From an uncultured Acidimicrobiales bacterium (GTDB lineage: Bacteria > Actinomycetota > Acidimicrobiia > Acidimicrobiales > SZUA-35): a DNA stretch of 47,831 bases. Each line of letters begins with the position of its first letter. The first letter of the stretch is position 1. Below, one piece after another: positions 37,236 through 46,657 of the stretch. The position numbers were made by a program, and so were the translations under genes. Under the pieces are notes generated by a model. The model saw nothing but the letters and a program-made list of their open reading frames with translations, was not told the origin of the DNA and did not search any database. The stretch covers positions 1 through 47,831 of the forward strand of contig CALLGK010000277.1 in NCBI GenBank assembly GCA_938009905.1, written 5' to 3'.

Positions 37236-38714
37236 ATGGGTGTTGATGCCGCGGCCCTCCGGGCCATGACCGCTACAGAAACCGCTGCCGCCATTGCCTC
37301 TGGAACGGTGTCGGCCACCGACGCCGTCGAGGCAAGTTTGAGCCGCATCGACGAGCTCGACGGGGAACTCAACGCCGTCTGCGTTCGGCTGGATGACCAG
37401 GCCCGAGAGGCTGCCTCCGCCGCAGACGCCAAGAAAGCGGCGGGCGAGCCGCTCGGCCCGCTCCACGGTGTGCCCATGACCATCAAAGAGGGCATCGACA
37501 TTGCCGGCACGCCCTCGACCTGGGGTTTCGCAGACCGAGCCAACCACTCGGCGGACCACGACGCCACGGTCGTGTCGCGGCTCAAGGCGGCCGGAGCAAT
37601 CTGCGTTGGTAAGACAAACGTGCCGGTCGCGCTCGCCGACTGGCAGTCCAACAACCCGGTGTACGGCCGCACACGTAATCCGTGGGACACCGATCGGACA
37701 CCCGGCGGCTCATCTGGCGGCAGCGCTGTCTCGCTGGCCGCTGGATATGTGAGCGTGGAGGTCGGCAGCGACATCGGCGGTTCGCTTCGAGATCCGGCGC
37801 ACTTCTGCGGCGTCACCGCCCACAAGCCGACATACGGCATCGTGCCCCTGACGGGCCACGCCCTCGATACCAACCTGCGCCCCGTCGACCTCAGCGTCGT
37901 CGGGCCAATGGCTCGGTCGGCTGCCGACTTGCCGATGCTTCTCGATCTCATGGCCGGTCCAGACGGGTCTGAGGCCACCGGATATCGGCTTGAGCTGCCT
38001 CCGCCCCGACGAGGATCGCTCTTCGGACTTCGGGTTGCCGTTGTCACCGAAGAATCGGTGTGTGCCGTGTCGCCAGACGTGCAAGCGTCGATTCGCGCCG
38101 CGGCTGATGCTGCGGCCGAACAGGGTGCCCATGTCGAGACGGTGACGCTGCCGGTTGACACCGCGTACTCCCACGACGTCTACATTCGGCTGCTTCGATC
38201 GGCGATACCGGCTGGTCATAGTGCAGCGGACGCCGAGAAAATCAGAGCACAGGCTCTTCGAGAGGCAACAAGCCCAAACACCACAACATGGCGCACCAGG
38301 GTGAACCTCGCATCAACCATGCCGCACAGCGAGTGGATGGCTGCCGACCTTGAACGCTCTGAGCTCAGACGTGCATGGGCCGCCTTCTTCGACCAATACG
38401 ACGTTGTGCTCTGCCCTGCTGCGCCAACACCGGCCTGGCCTCACGACGACGCTGACCGATTCGATCGGACAATCGACATCGGCGACAGCCGAACGATTGG
38501 CTACTACGAGCAGCTCTTCTGGGCTGGTATCTCGACGCTTGTCTACTTGCCATCCACCGTTATCGCCGGAGCTCCAAACGAGTCTGGGCTTCCGATCGGA
38601 CTGCAATTGATCGGGCCACACTTCGGCGATCGCACCACGATGCAGGCGGCGATATCGCTGGAGTCTGCGCTCAGCGCAGCAGGCACCGGCGGCTATCGTG
38701 CCCCACTGCCCTAG
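37236..38714 (+). CDS. amidase (amidase signature family)
   Basis: MTIKEGIDIAG (Lys), TPGGSSGGSAVSLAAGYVSVEVGSDIGGSLRDPA (Ser-cisSer). Confidence 0.95.
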   Translation: MGVDAAALRAMTATETAAAIASGTVSATDAVEASLSRIDELDGELNAVCVRLDDQAREAASAADAKKAAGEPLGPLHGVPMTIKEGIDIAGTPSTWGFADRANHSADHDATVVSRLKAAGAICVGKTNVPVALADWQSNNPVYGRTRNPWDTDRTPGGSSGGSAVSLAAGYVSVEVGSDIGGSLRDPAHFCGVTAHKPTYGIVPLTGHALDTNLRPVDLSVVGPMARSAADLPMLLDLMAGPDGSEATGYRLELPPPRRGSLFGLRVAVVTEESVCAVSPDVQASIRAAADAAAEQGAHVETVTLPVDTAYSHDVYIRLLRSAIPAGHSAADAEKIRAQALREATSPNTTTWRTRVNLASTMPHSEWMAADLERSELRRAWAAFFDQYDVVLCPAAPTPAWPHDDADRFDRTIDIGDSRTIGYYEQLFWAGISTLVYLPSTVIAGAPNESGLPIGLQLIGPHFGDRTTMQAAISLESALSAAGTGGYRAPLP

Positions 38715-38719
38715 CCGGG

Positions 38720-41263
38720 TCAGCTGGCCTTGGAGGTCGCAGCGTCACTTGCTGTGAGATTGCGTGACTTCGCCAGGGTGTCGCCATCGATGGGCCGGGA
38801 GAAGTGGAAGCCCTGCACGATACGGAGGCCTGCCTTGAGCACGAGGTCGAGATCGGCCTGACTCTCGACACCTTCGACGATCAGCTCTACACCGAGGCCG
38901 TCAGCAATCGAGACGAGCCCCTCGAGCACGTGGCGCTCTCGACTGGTCGCGTTCTTGATGAACGGTCGACCGATCTTGAGACTGTCGACCTCGAGGGCGG
39001 CAAGGTCAGCGAGGGCCGTGCGGCCGACGCCGAACTGATCAAGTGAGATTCGCACGCCTCGCGACCGCAGCTGTCGAATGGTCGAAATCGTGGTGGCACT
39101 GTCGTCGTACACGAGACTCTCGGCTCGCTCCAGCACCAGTCGACGGGGCTCAAGGTGCGCCTCAACCAGCGCATCAGCGACCCAGTCGGCGAACCCGGGA
39201 TCGGTGTAGTGCTCGTTTACGGTGTTGACGCTGAGGAACCATGTTGCAGCTGCGTCGCTCTGTCGTGACCACTCAGAGAGTGCCTTGGCTCCTGTCTCCA
39301 GTGCCCAGCGATCAATCGCCGGCATCAGACCAAGCTCGTTGGCCAGCGGCAGAAACTCACCGGGCGATACGAGGCCCTGCTTGGGGTGATGCCACCGCAC
39401 GAGTGCCTCAACACCGACGATGTCAGACGTCGAACCCTCAACGATCGGCTGGTAGTGAAGCTCAAGCTCACCGTCTTGGACGGCCTGACGCAGGGCGACC
39501 TCTTGCGAGAGGCGGTCAACCGTTGCGGCCCGCATCGTGTAATCGAACTCGACAATGCCGGCATCTTCCGTCGTCTTCGCCTGATACATCGCCTTGTCAG
39601 CGTTGCGCAGCAGTGAGTCTGGCTCGACGTCGCCACCGGCAACAACGAAACCGATCGAAGCTGAGATCTCCATCTCGATGTCGCCGATGACCGTCGGCTG
39701 GTTGATGGCCTCGTAGTACCGGTGAGCTGCCTTCCGAGCCATCGGCTGGTCGAGCACACCCGTACACACCACAACGAACTCGTCGCCACCGAGGCGAGCA
39801 ACGGTGTCGCCAGTGCGGCAAACCTTGCGAAGGCGATCGGCCACTTCGATCAGCATCTGGTCGCCGGCCTCATGGCCGTAGGTGTCGTTGACCGCTTTGA
39901 ACTTGTTGAGGTCAACGAACATCACAGCGATCTGATCGCCGATCTCGGAGGCGTTGTCGACCGCAAGCCGAAGCTGGTTGATGAGGTGGGCGCGGTTTGG
40001 AAGGCCGGTCAGTTCGTCGTACAAGGCCCGACGGTGAAGCTCGAAGCGGGTTCGACGCTCGTCACTGATGTCTTCAACCTGGATCAGCAGGTGCTTCGTG
40101 CCGTCACCAGCATCGATGGTGGCCACCGACTCTCGCATCCATACGGCGCTTGCGTTCAGGGTGCGGTAACGACGCTCGGACTGCGTTGGACCGGTGCCGC
40201 TACGGACCGTCTTGAGCACCTCGCCGGTAGCGGTGCGGTCCTGGGCGTCAATGAGGTCGAGGAAGGTCATACCGGCCATCTCCTCTGGCAGGTACCCGAG
40301 CTTGCTAGCGAACCGGGGATTCACCATGAGGATCTCTCCCCGCTCATCCACCTCAACCACACCCATCGGCGCGTGAGCAAAGCTGGCGGAGAAGCGAGAG
40401 ATGGCGGCCTGCCGGGCGGAAGCCACGACGTCTCGTTCGTTGTGGAAGCGGTCGATACGACGCACGACCAGCCAAGCGCCGAAGGCTGCAACCAACGTGG
40501 CGAGGCCGCCGGCCAACACCATGAGGGAGAGCTCGCGTGAAGACGATTGCGCGGCCGCCGTGGCGCCATCTGGAGACGACAGGATCAGCTGCGCCTCCTC
40601 GCCAAAGAGCTCGACGTTTCGGCGCGTCTCCAGTGCGTCTGCCGGCGTCCGGTAGACGTTCTGGCCGAGCCGGTCGAGACTGGGATTGAGCGGCTGTGCG
40701 TCTGCTTGACCGGGGAAGTCAACGATCTGGATCTCGTAGCCATCGGCCAGCGGTGGGCTCGCAAGAATGGCGTTGATGTCGACGACAGCAGCGGCTGACC
40801 GGCCGCTCTCCGACTCGCTGAAAAGCCGGTACGTGACCGTGCCGACCCACCGCCCCTCGTTGGTCGGCGTGAGGCCTTGCACCGAACCAGGAACCGTCTC
40901 TGTTCCGAGCTCGCCGTCCGGCAACACGAGCTCTGTCGACTGGTAATCCGAGAGGGCCACTGCACGAACGACTCCGTCGCGGCCAAAGGCATCCACGTCG
41001 GTGACAAGATCATCGAGGGTGACGTCGGTGCCTTCGAGCTCCAAAACCGTCTGCAGCAGTGCTTCGATGCGCTCAGACTCGCGTCGCACAACCTCAGCTC
41101 GGGTGTCTGCGGCTGCGCTGAACTGCGTCACATCCGAGCGAAGGCTTGCGGCGTTGCGCTCGGCGAGCTCGCTGGAGAGCCCTGAGGCCAGCTGCACGGT
41201 CAGCGTGAGGCCGAGAGCCACAACGATGGCCGGCAACAGCCGGTGAAAGCGCTGGAAGATCAC
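38720..41263 (-). CDS. membrane sensor-PAS-GGDEF-EAL protein; EAL domain with altered active site
   Basis: N-terminal TM + extracytoplasmic region + TM, PAS (PMGVVEVDERGEILMVNPRFASKLGY), RTGDTVARLGGDEF, GVEALVRWHHP, LERAESL, SLDQFGVGRTAL. Confidence 0.94.
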   Translation of the reverse strand: MIFQRFHRLLPAIVVALGLTLTVQLASGLSSELAERNAASLRSDVTQFSAAADTRAEVVRRESERIEALLQTVLELEGTDVTLDDLVTDVDAFGRDGVVRAVALSDYQSTELVLPDGELGTETVPGSVQGLTPTNEGRWVGTVTYRLFSESESGRSAAAVVDINAILASPPLADGYEIQIVDFPGQADAQPLNPSLDRLGQNVYRTPADALETRRNVELFGEEAQLILSSPDGATAAAQSSSRELSLMVLAGGLATLVAAFGAWLVVRRIDRFHNERDVVASARQAAISRFSASFAHAPMGVVEVDERGEILMVNPRFASKLGYLPEEMAGMTFLDLIDAQDRTATGEVLKTVRSGTGPTQSERRYRTLNASAVWMRESVATIDAGDGTKHLLIQVEDISDERRTRFELHRRALYDELTGLPNRAHLINQLRLAVDNASEIGDQIAVMFVDLNKFKAVNDTYGHEAGDQMLIEVADRLRKVCRTGDTVARLGGDEFVVVCTGVLDQPMARKAAHRYYEAINQPTVIGDIEMEISASIGFVVAGGDVEPDSLLRNADKAMYQAKTTEDAGIVEFDYTMRAATVDRLSQEVALRQAVQDGELELHYQPIVEGSTSDIVGVEALVRWHHPKQGLVSPGEFLPLANELGLMPAIDRWALETGAKALSEWSRQSDAAATWFLSVNTVNEHYTDPGFADWVADALVEAHLEPRRLVLERAESLVYDDSATTISTIRQLRSRGVRISLDQFGVGRTALADLAALEVDSLKIGRPFIKNATSRERHVLEGLVSIADGLGVELIVEGVESQADLDLVLKAGLRIVQGFHFSRPIDGDTLAKSRNLTASDAATSKAS

Positions 41264-41341
41264 ACCGGTCTATCGACCCGGAATTTTGGCCCCTTGAGAA
41301 GGGTTTGCGAAACGCTGGACAGTGTAGTGACTAGTAGTCAC

Positions 41342-42841
41342 CTAGTTCGTAGGCCACGTCGCCGTTTCAGGATGGTTCGAGAACCAGGCGAACCAGAACG
41401 ACTGCTCTGCAGCAAGCTGTTCCAACCCGAGGTCGTTCACGACGTTTTCGTCAACTTCGTCGCCGCTCGAACCAGAGAGATCGGCATCTGCGGCGTCGTA
41501 CACACGAGCACCGGCAGAGGTCGGGACGACAACAACTCTCAGGTCACCAACTTCGAACCATCGGGCCGGACCATCAACCAGCGCCGCGATCTCAATGGCG
41601 AGCGACTCGTCACCACTCTCGATGCCAATCATCGGGCTCTTCAGGGGAAAGGTGTCTGGCGTGTCGAGGATCGGGAACCAAACGTCTGGGTTGTCGTAGT
41701 AGTTCTGATAGGCCGTGCCTGGCGTGTAGTCGTAAGCAATCGGCGGTCGCTCTGGATCATCAAAGAAAATCGGCTCAGGGAACGTGAGAGTCTCGGTGTC
41801 TGGGTGCTCCTCGAGCCAGCCTTCCCACGTCGCCGTGACGGTTGGGTACTGAACGAGCTCTACCCCGTTGAGCTCGCCGGCGAAACCAACGCCTTGCAAG
41901 TGGCGCCACAGCGTGTCGGTCTGGCGGTCAACCATGACTTTGTTGGAGTTGGCGAGCAGCCCGCTTGTTTCGAAGTCGATCACTTGCCCTTCGACCCGCC
42001 GATCAAACGTGAGGCCTGACTGACAGAGCGTGCAGTAGACCACCGAGATCGGGATGCCGGCGACCGTGTCGTTGGCGAGCTCGTGACGAGCCAAAATCCG
42101 CAACGGATAGGCCACCGCGACACCGTCGATCTCAACCCCAAGAATGAGCTCATCCGGAGTCATCCAGTCGGCGTCAGCTGCCGGAATACGCTCCTGGTCA
42201 TTGAGTTCTGGGATACCACCACGCGGTGCACCGCCCCAGTGGATCAGCGCCAGCTCTGCATCGGATTCAACGCTGTCGAGCAGGGCGACAAACTCCTCGT
42301 CTGGCCGCTCGTACAGCGCAAGCTTGAAGGCTCGGTAGCCGGGAGCGGGCTCGATCTCCGCGCCCTGAAGCCACGAGCCGAAGATCGTGAAGTCGGTCCT
42401 CACGTTGCCGGTTGGTTCGATGCCGGTAAAGCTCTGCAGTGCTTCGCCCAGGGGTTCGGTGAGCGGACTTGAGTTGCCAAGCCGCAGCAAGTCAATCAGG
42501 TATGGGACGTAGCCAACGTCGCCTGACTTTTGCATGAGCCCGACGAACTCGATCGCCTGGTTGGTACCGCGTTGGTCCAGGTAGAGGGCAATGCCGTCAA
42601 CGAGTGCAACCTCTTCTTCTGCGCTTAGCCCTGGGCCGAGGTCTGGTTCACCGATGACCGGGCCATCAGCGACGGTTGAGCCACCCTCATCGGTGGACTG
42701 CGACGACTCAGTGGTAGCCGTATCGTCGGTATCAGCTGGCCCCGACGTCGTGCCGTCAGACAAAGCAGTGCCGTCAGACGAGCATGCAGCCGCCAGCATG
42801 ACCAGGGCAACCAGGATGCCGCCGAGCCGCTGACTGCTCAC
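41342..42841 (-). CDS. DUF3179-domain lipoprotein
   Basis: GTG 42841: VSSQRLGGILVALVMLAAACSS lipobox; SVVYCTLCQSGLTFDRRVEGQVIDFETSGLLANSNKVMVDRQTDTLW; GTGA overlap with livM stop. Confidence 0.9.
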   Translation of the reverse strand: MSSQRLGGILVALVMLAAACSSDGTALSDGTTSGPADTDDTATTESSQSTDEGGSTVADGPVIGEPDLGPGLSAEEEVALVDGIALYLDQRGTNQAIEFVGLMQKSGDVGYVPYLIDLLRLGNSSPLTEPLGEALQSFTGIEPTGNVRTDFTIFGSWLQGAEIEPAPGYRAFKLALYERPDEEFVALLDSVESDAELALIHWGGAPRGGIPELNDQERIPAADADWMTPDELILGVEIDGVAVAYPLRILARHELANDTVAGIPISVVYCTLCQSGLTFDRRVEGQVIDFETSGLLANSNKVMVDRQTDTLWRHLQGVGFAGELNGVELVQYPTVTATWEGWLEEHPDTETLTFPEPIFFDDPERPPIAYDYTPGTAYQNYYDNPDVWFPILDTPDTFPLKSPMIGIESGDESLAIEIAALVDGPARWFEVGDLRVVVVPTSAGARVYDAADADLSGSSGDEVDENVVNDLGLEQLAAEQSFWFAWFSNHPETATWPTN

Positions 42842-43851
42842 TGTTCGTCGGGCTTTGGCTCCTGGCGCGCGTTCTGGCGTTCGATAACACCAGCAATGCC
42901 GTGGGGCGCGAAATACGTCAGCACAATGAGTCCTAACCCGAAGACGATCGCATCGCTTCCGATTGCCCCGACAATTCTGTTGAACACATTGACAATGAGC
43001 AGGGCGACCACGCCGTAGATCGCACCTGCGATGTTGCCCAACCCACCAAGCACCGCAGCTGCGTAGAGACGCAGAGACAGAAACACCCCGAACTGTTCGT
43101 GGCTTACGAAGGGAAACAGCCACGCCTGCAGCGCCCCAGCGGTGCCCGCCATGGCCGCCGAGATACTGAAGACCCCAGACTTGATCAGTGTCGGGTTGAT
43201 ACCAAAGACGACCGCCGCAATCTCATTGTCTCTTGTTGCTCGAGTGGCTCGCCCAATACGGCTGTCGACCAGGTTCTTGGCCAGGACGAACCAAATCGCC
43301 ACAACGATCAGGCTGATGAGGTACCGGTACTCCGGGTACCAGCCCTCAGGCAATCCGAGAGCAGCTGGCGGATCGATGTTGCGATCAATCGGGCGACCTG
43401 ATGGGCCGCCGGTTATCGAACCAAGCCGGCGCACGACAGGACCGAATGCAAGGGCAAAGCCAAAGGTGATGAGCGCCAGATAGATACCGCGAATGCGCAG
43501 TGCGGGCAGCCCAAGAATGAACCCTGCGAAACCTGCTACCAATGTCGCCAGTGGCAGGGCGATGAAAAAGTTGAGGTTCATTTCGTCGAGCAGGTTGGCC
43601 ATGGCAAAGGCCCCGATGCCGACAAACACCCCGTGGCCGAGCGAGATGAGACCCGTGTACCCGGTGGCCAGGTTGACGCCGAGCACTGCGAGAACAAGCA
43701 CGAGGGTTTGCGACGTACGACGCAAGACAAGGTCGCTGGCAACGAGCGGAAACAACACGAGGAACACCGGGAGCGCCCATTTGAGCCAACCGAACGAGCC
43801 GACGCCGGTATAGGGGCTTTCCGTCTTGGTCCGCGGCGGTGCAGGTGTCAT
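42838..43851 (-). CDS. livM: branched-chain amino acid-type ABC permease (LivM)
   Basis: NLATGYTGLISLGHGVFVGIGAF, GLPALRIRGIYLALITFGFA, GRATRATRDNEIAAVVFGIN; ATGA overlap with livH. Confidence 0.92.
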   Translation of the reverse strand: MTPAPPRTKTESPYTGVGSFGWLKWALPVFLVLFPLVASDLVLRRTSQTLVLVLAVLGVNLATGYTGLISLGHGVFVGIGAFAMANLLDEMNLNFFIALPLATLVAGFAGFILGLPALRIRGIYLALITFGFALAFGPVVRRLGSITGGPSGRPIDRNIDPPAALGLPEGWYPEYRYLISLIVVAIWFVLAKNLVDSRIGRATRATRDNEIAAVVFGINPTLIKSGVFSISAAMAGTAGALQAWLFPFVSHEQFGVFLSLRLYAAAVLGGLGNIAGAIYGVVALLIVNVFNRIVGAIGSDAIVFGLGLIVLTYFAPHGIAGVIERQNARQEPKPDEQ

Positions 43852-44801
43852 ACCCGCTCGACCCGAGCAGTGCCGAAGAGGCCAGAGGGCCGGAACAGCA
43901 ACACGACCACCAACACAATCACCGCTGCGAGAACCGCCAACTCGGTTGGGAGGCCAAGATACGCGGGCATCAGGGTTTGAGCTTGAGCCACGATCAGTCC
44001 GCCGACAACGGCACCCTTCGGGCTGTCGAGCCCTCCCAAGGTTGCCGCTGCAAGCGAGTAGATCAGCGCACCAAGCATCGTGAACGGGCTGAAGCTCACG
44101 ACGGCTGCTGTGAGGCACGCAGCAAGTGCTCCCAGCCCTCCTGCTATGGCCCAACCCAGCATAAGCGTGCGTCCCACCGGGACACCGACCAAACGGGCTC
44201 CTTCACGATTGCTGGTGATGGCTCGAAACGCGAGACCGGCCTTTGTTCGGTTCATGAACAGAACGAGCAGTCCGAGAACAACCAACAGCGTGGCCCATGA
44301 TCCAAGCGTTGTGTAGCGCAGTCGGGCTCCCCCGATGCTCACGAAATCGTCAAAACCGGCAGGAAAGAGCTCGGGAAAGATGCGGGCACTCGTGCCGAAA
44401 AACTGTGCCGTAAGTCCGCTGACAATGATGAGTAAGCCGATGGTCACGTTGACCAGCGCGAGTGCGGAACCGCGTTCGAGGCCCCGAAAGATCACAAGTT
44501 CGATGAGCGCCCCCGCAACCATGCCAAAGATGGCGGCAACAAGCACTGCGACAGGCACCGGATACGGATACCCCGGCCAGTTTTCCAACAGTCCCGTTCC
44601 CGGCAGCGCGCCGCCGAACCCAGCGCCGACCGACCCGCCAGCGAACACAAGGCCTACGTAGGCGCTAAAGGTGGCGAGCTCGGCTTGGGCGAAGTTGAGC
44701 AGCCCGGTCGAGCGATAGATCGTGACGATCGCAAGAGCCAGCGAGGCGTAAATGGCCCCATTGAAAAGGCCGTCAAAGAGTCGTTGGATGAAGAGTTCCA
44801 T
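43848..44801 (-). CDS. livH: branched-chain amino acid-type ABC permease (LivH)
   Basis: LFIQRLFDGLFNGAIYASLALAIVTIYRSTGLLNFAQAELATFSAY, AATLGGLDSPKGAVVGGLIVA. Confidence 0.92.
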   Translation of the reverse strand: MELFIQRLFDGLFNGAIYASLALAIVTIYRSTGLLNFAQAELATFSAYVGLVFAGGSVGAGFGGALPGTGLLENWPGYPYPVPVAVLVAAIFGMVAGALIELVIFRGLERGSALALVNVTIGLLIIVSGLTAQFFGTSARIFPELFPAGFDDFVSIGGARLRYTTLGSWATLLVVLGLLVLFMNRTKAGLAFRAITSNREGARLVGVPVGRTLMLGWAIAGGLGALAACLTAAVVSFSPFTMLGALIYSLAAATLGGLDSPKGAVVGGLIVAQAQTLMPAYLGLPTELAVLAAVIVLVVVLLFRPSGLFGTARVERV

Positions 44802-44830
44802 TGAACCAAGAGGAGGTCAGGCGAAAACGA

Positions 44831-44866
44831 CGACGGTGCTGAGAGGCAATGCTCTCAGCACCGTCG
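44831..44866 (-). terminator. strong 15-bp hairpin between SBP gene and livH (attenuator/terminator candidate)
   Basis: cgacggtgctgagag-gcaatg-ctctcagcaccgtcg; on the minus strand followed by tcgttttcg. Confidence 0.75.
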
Positions 44867-44880
44867 CATACACATTCAGG

Positions 44881-44904
44881 TGTGGGCAATTTCAGATGCC
44901 CACA
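44881..44904 (-). repeat. 8-bp hairpin immediately after the SBP gene
   Basis: tgtgggca-(8 nt)-tgcccaca, 18 bp past the SBP stop. Confidence 0.65.
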
Positions 44905-44922
44905 TCAATTGATTTGGTTTGC

Positions 44923-46536
44923 TCAGCAACCCTCGCCAGCAACCCATGGGCAGTTTGGTGACTGACCGGACAGGTCGATGATGCCACCTTCCTGGTTCCA
45001 GCTCTGAGCGCCAGCGTCGAAGCGGCTGAGGTCAGAACCTTCAACGAAGTAGGCGTCCTCGTTACCGTTCATGCCGAAGCCGATGCCTTCGATGTAGGCA
45101 GGGTGCGTCATGCTGGTCATGCCACGGAGGGCAAGGATCAGGTTGGTACGGCTGAGCCCGCCATCGAGCTCAGCAGCAATGAGCAGAGCCTGGTGGAAGG
45201 TGAAGGCCTGGCCGAAGCCGGTGCCGTAGAGCGAGATAGCTGGGTCTTCACCAGCGGCCTCGATCGTCTCGTTCACAAACGTGACCCATGCATCGTCCGC
45301 GTACTGCGGGTCGGTGGTGTCCTTGGCGCCGCCACCAAAGATCAGCCAATCGTCAGCTGCACCTTCGGCCGGAGCCATGTAGGCCTCAATGGCCTTACAC
45401 ACCGACGGCATGAACAGTGCGTCTGCAGACTCGGTCAGACCCGCACGTGCTGCTTCCTGGACGGCCAACAGACAAGGGTTGCCTGCGGTCATCGAGATAA
45501 ACACGTTTGGATCAGACGCAGCAAGCGTCGTCATCTCGTTGGTCAGCGTTGCCGCTGCCGGATCGTGGAGCACGAACTCAACGTCGTCGATGATGTCTGA
45601 CTCTTCAGCAAACTGCTCAAAGCCCTGCTTGTAGGCCAGGCCGAAGTCGTTGTCCATGACGAGGGCTGCAACCTGCACGCCGCCGTCAGGGAAGTTCTGC
45701 TCGATCCACGAGCCCCAAAGGAGGGCCTCGGTGGCGTAGCTCATCTGCTGACCGGTGGTCCATGGGTGACCCTCAGGATCGCCCCAGGCCTGGTGGCCCG
45801 TGAACACGAGAGGCTGCGGCACACACTGCTCATTGAGCTCGTTGTACACAGCGAAGGTGTTTGGCGAGCCAAGTGTCTGAATGGCGAATGGCTTATCTGA
45901 CTGCAGCAGCTCTGCGACGAGCTCCTGAGTCTGGGTTGCGACGTATGCATCATCCTTGATGATCCAGTTCACGTCACGGCCATCAACACCACCGTTGTCG
46001 TTCACCCAGTTGAAGTACATCTCTTCGCCAACGCCAATGTTGCCGTAGGCGGCGAGTGCTCCGGACTGTGCAGTGGTGTGACCGATCAAGATCGAGGAGT
46101 CGGTGAGACCCTCGGAGTTGTCCCAGTCACCAGGGCAGTTGTTGGTGTCGAGTGACCAGCCACCTGGTCCACGGAGAATGCCATCATCTCCAAGGCCAAA
46201 GTCACCGCTGTTCAGGTTGTCAACGATGGCCTGACGCTCCGTGGCCCAAACGGCCTCGAGGTCGTCCATCGATCCAGCAGCAGCAGCAGCTGGCTCTTCG
46301 TCCTCTGCGTCAGCAGCGTCGTCGAGGGCCTCCTGTGCTGCGTCTTCATCTACCGCACCACCGGTTTCCCCGTCGTCTTCACCGCCTTCATCGTCTTCCA
46401 TAGCTTCGGTGGTATCAGAACCACCCTCATCGCTACCAGCCTCGGTGCCGTCATCGTCTCCACCACCGCACGCAGCGGCAACCAAAGTGAAAGCGAAGAG
46501 CAACGCAAGCAGGCGACGCCATGCAGGCTTGTTCAT
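44923..46536 (-). CDS. branched-chain amino acid/urea-type ABC substrate-binding lipoprotein with acidic linker
   Basis: GGGGAGGAG RBS; MNKPAWRRLLALLFAFTLVAAACGGG lipobox; SSILIGHTTAQSGALAAYGNIGVGEEMYFNWVNDNGGVDGRDVNWIIKDDAY periplasmic-binding fold. Confidence 0.93.
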   Translation of the reverse strand: MNKPAWRRLLALLFAFTLVAAACGGGDDDGTEAGSDEGGSDTTEAMEDDEGGEDDGETGGAVDEDAAQEALDDAADAEDEEPAAAAAGSMDDLEAVWATERQAIVDNLNSGDFGLGDDGILRGPGGWSLDTNNCPGDWDNSEGLTDSSILIGHTTAQSGALAAYGNIGVGEEMYFNWVNDNGGVDGRDVNWIIKDDAYVATQTQELVAELLQSDKPFAIQTLGSPNTFAVYNELNEQCVPQPLVFTGHQAWGDPEGHPWTTGQQMSYATEALLWGSWIEQNFPDGGVQVAALVMDNDFGLAYKQGFEQFAEESDIIDDVEFVLHDPAAATLTNEMTTLAASDPNVFISMTAGNPCLLAVQEAARAGLTESADALFMPSVCKAIEAYMAPAEGAADDWLIFGGGAKDTTDPQYADDAWVTFVNETIEAAGEDPAISLYGTGFGQAFTFHQALLIAAELDGGLSRTNLILALRGMTSMTHPAYIEGIGFGMNGNEDAYFVEGSDLSRFDAGAQSWNQEGGIIDLSGQSPNCPWVAGEGC

Positions 46537-46657
46537 ATCGGGTTCTCCTCCCCTGTCTCGTCCCGATTGGGACCAGAGTTGTTTCATTCGATGTTTGCTG
46601 ACAATTGCCCACGGATGTGGTCACCCGTGAAAATCGTCACATTCACTTCATGATCAA

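Noticed and set aside
46152-46403. Plus-strand ORF with poly-Gln and Pro/Arg/His-rich tract
   Set aside because: Antisense of the Ala/Asp/Glu-rich linker of the binding protein.
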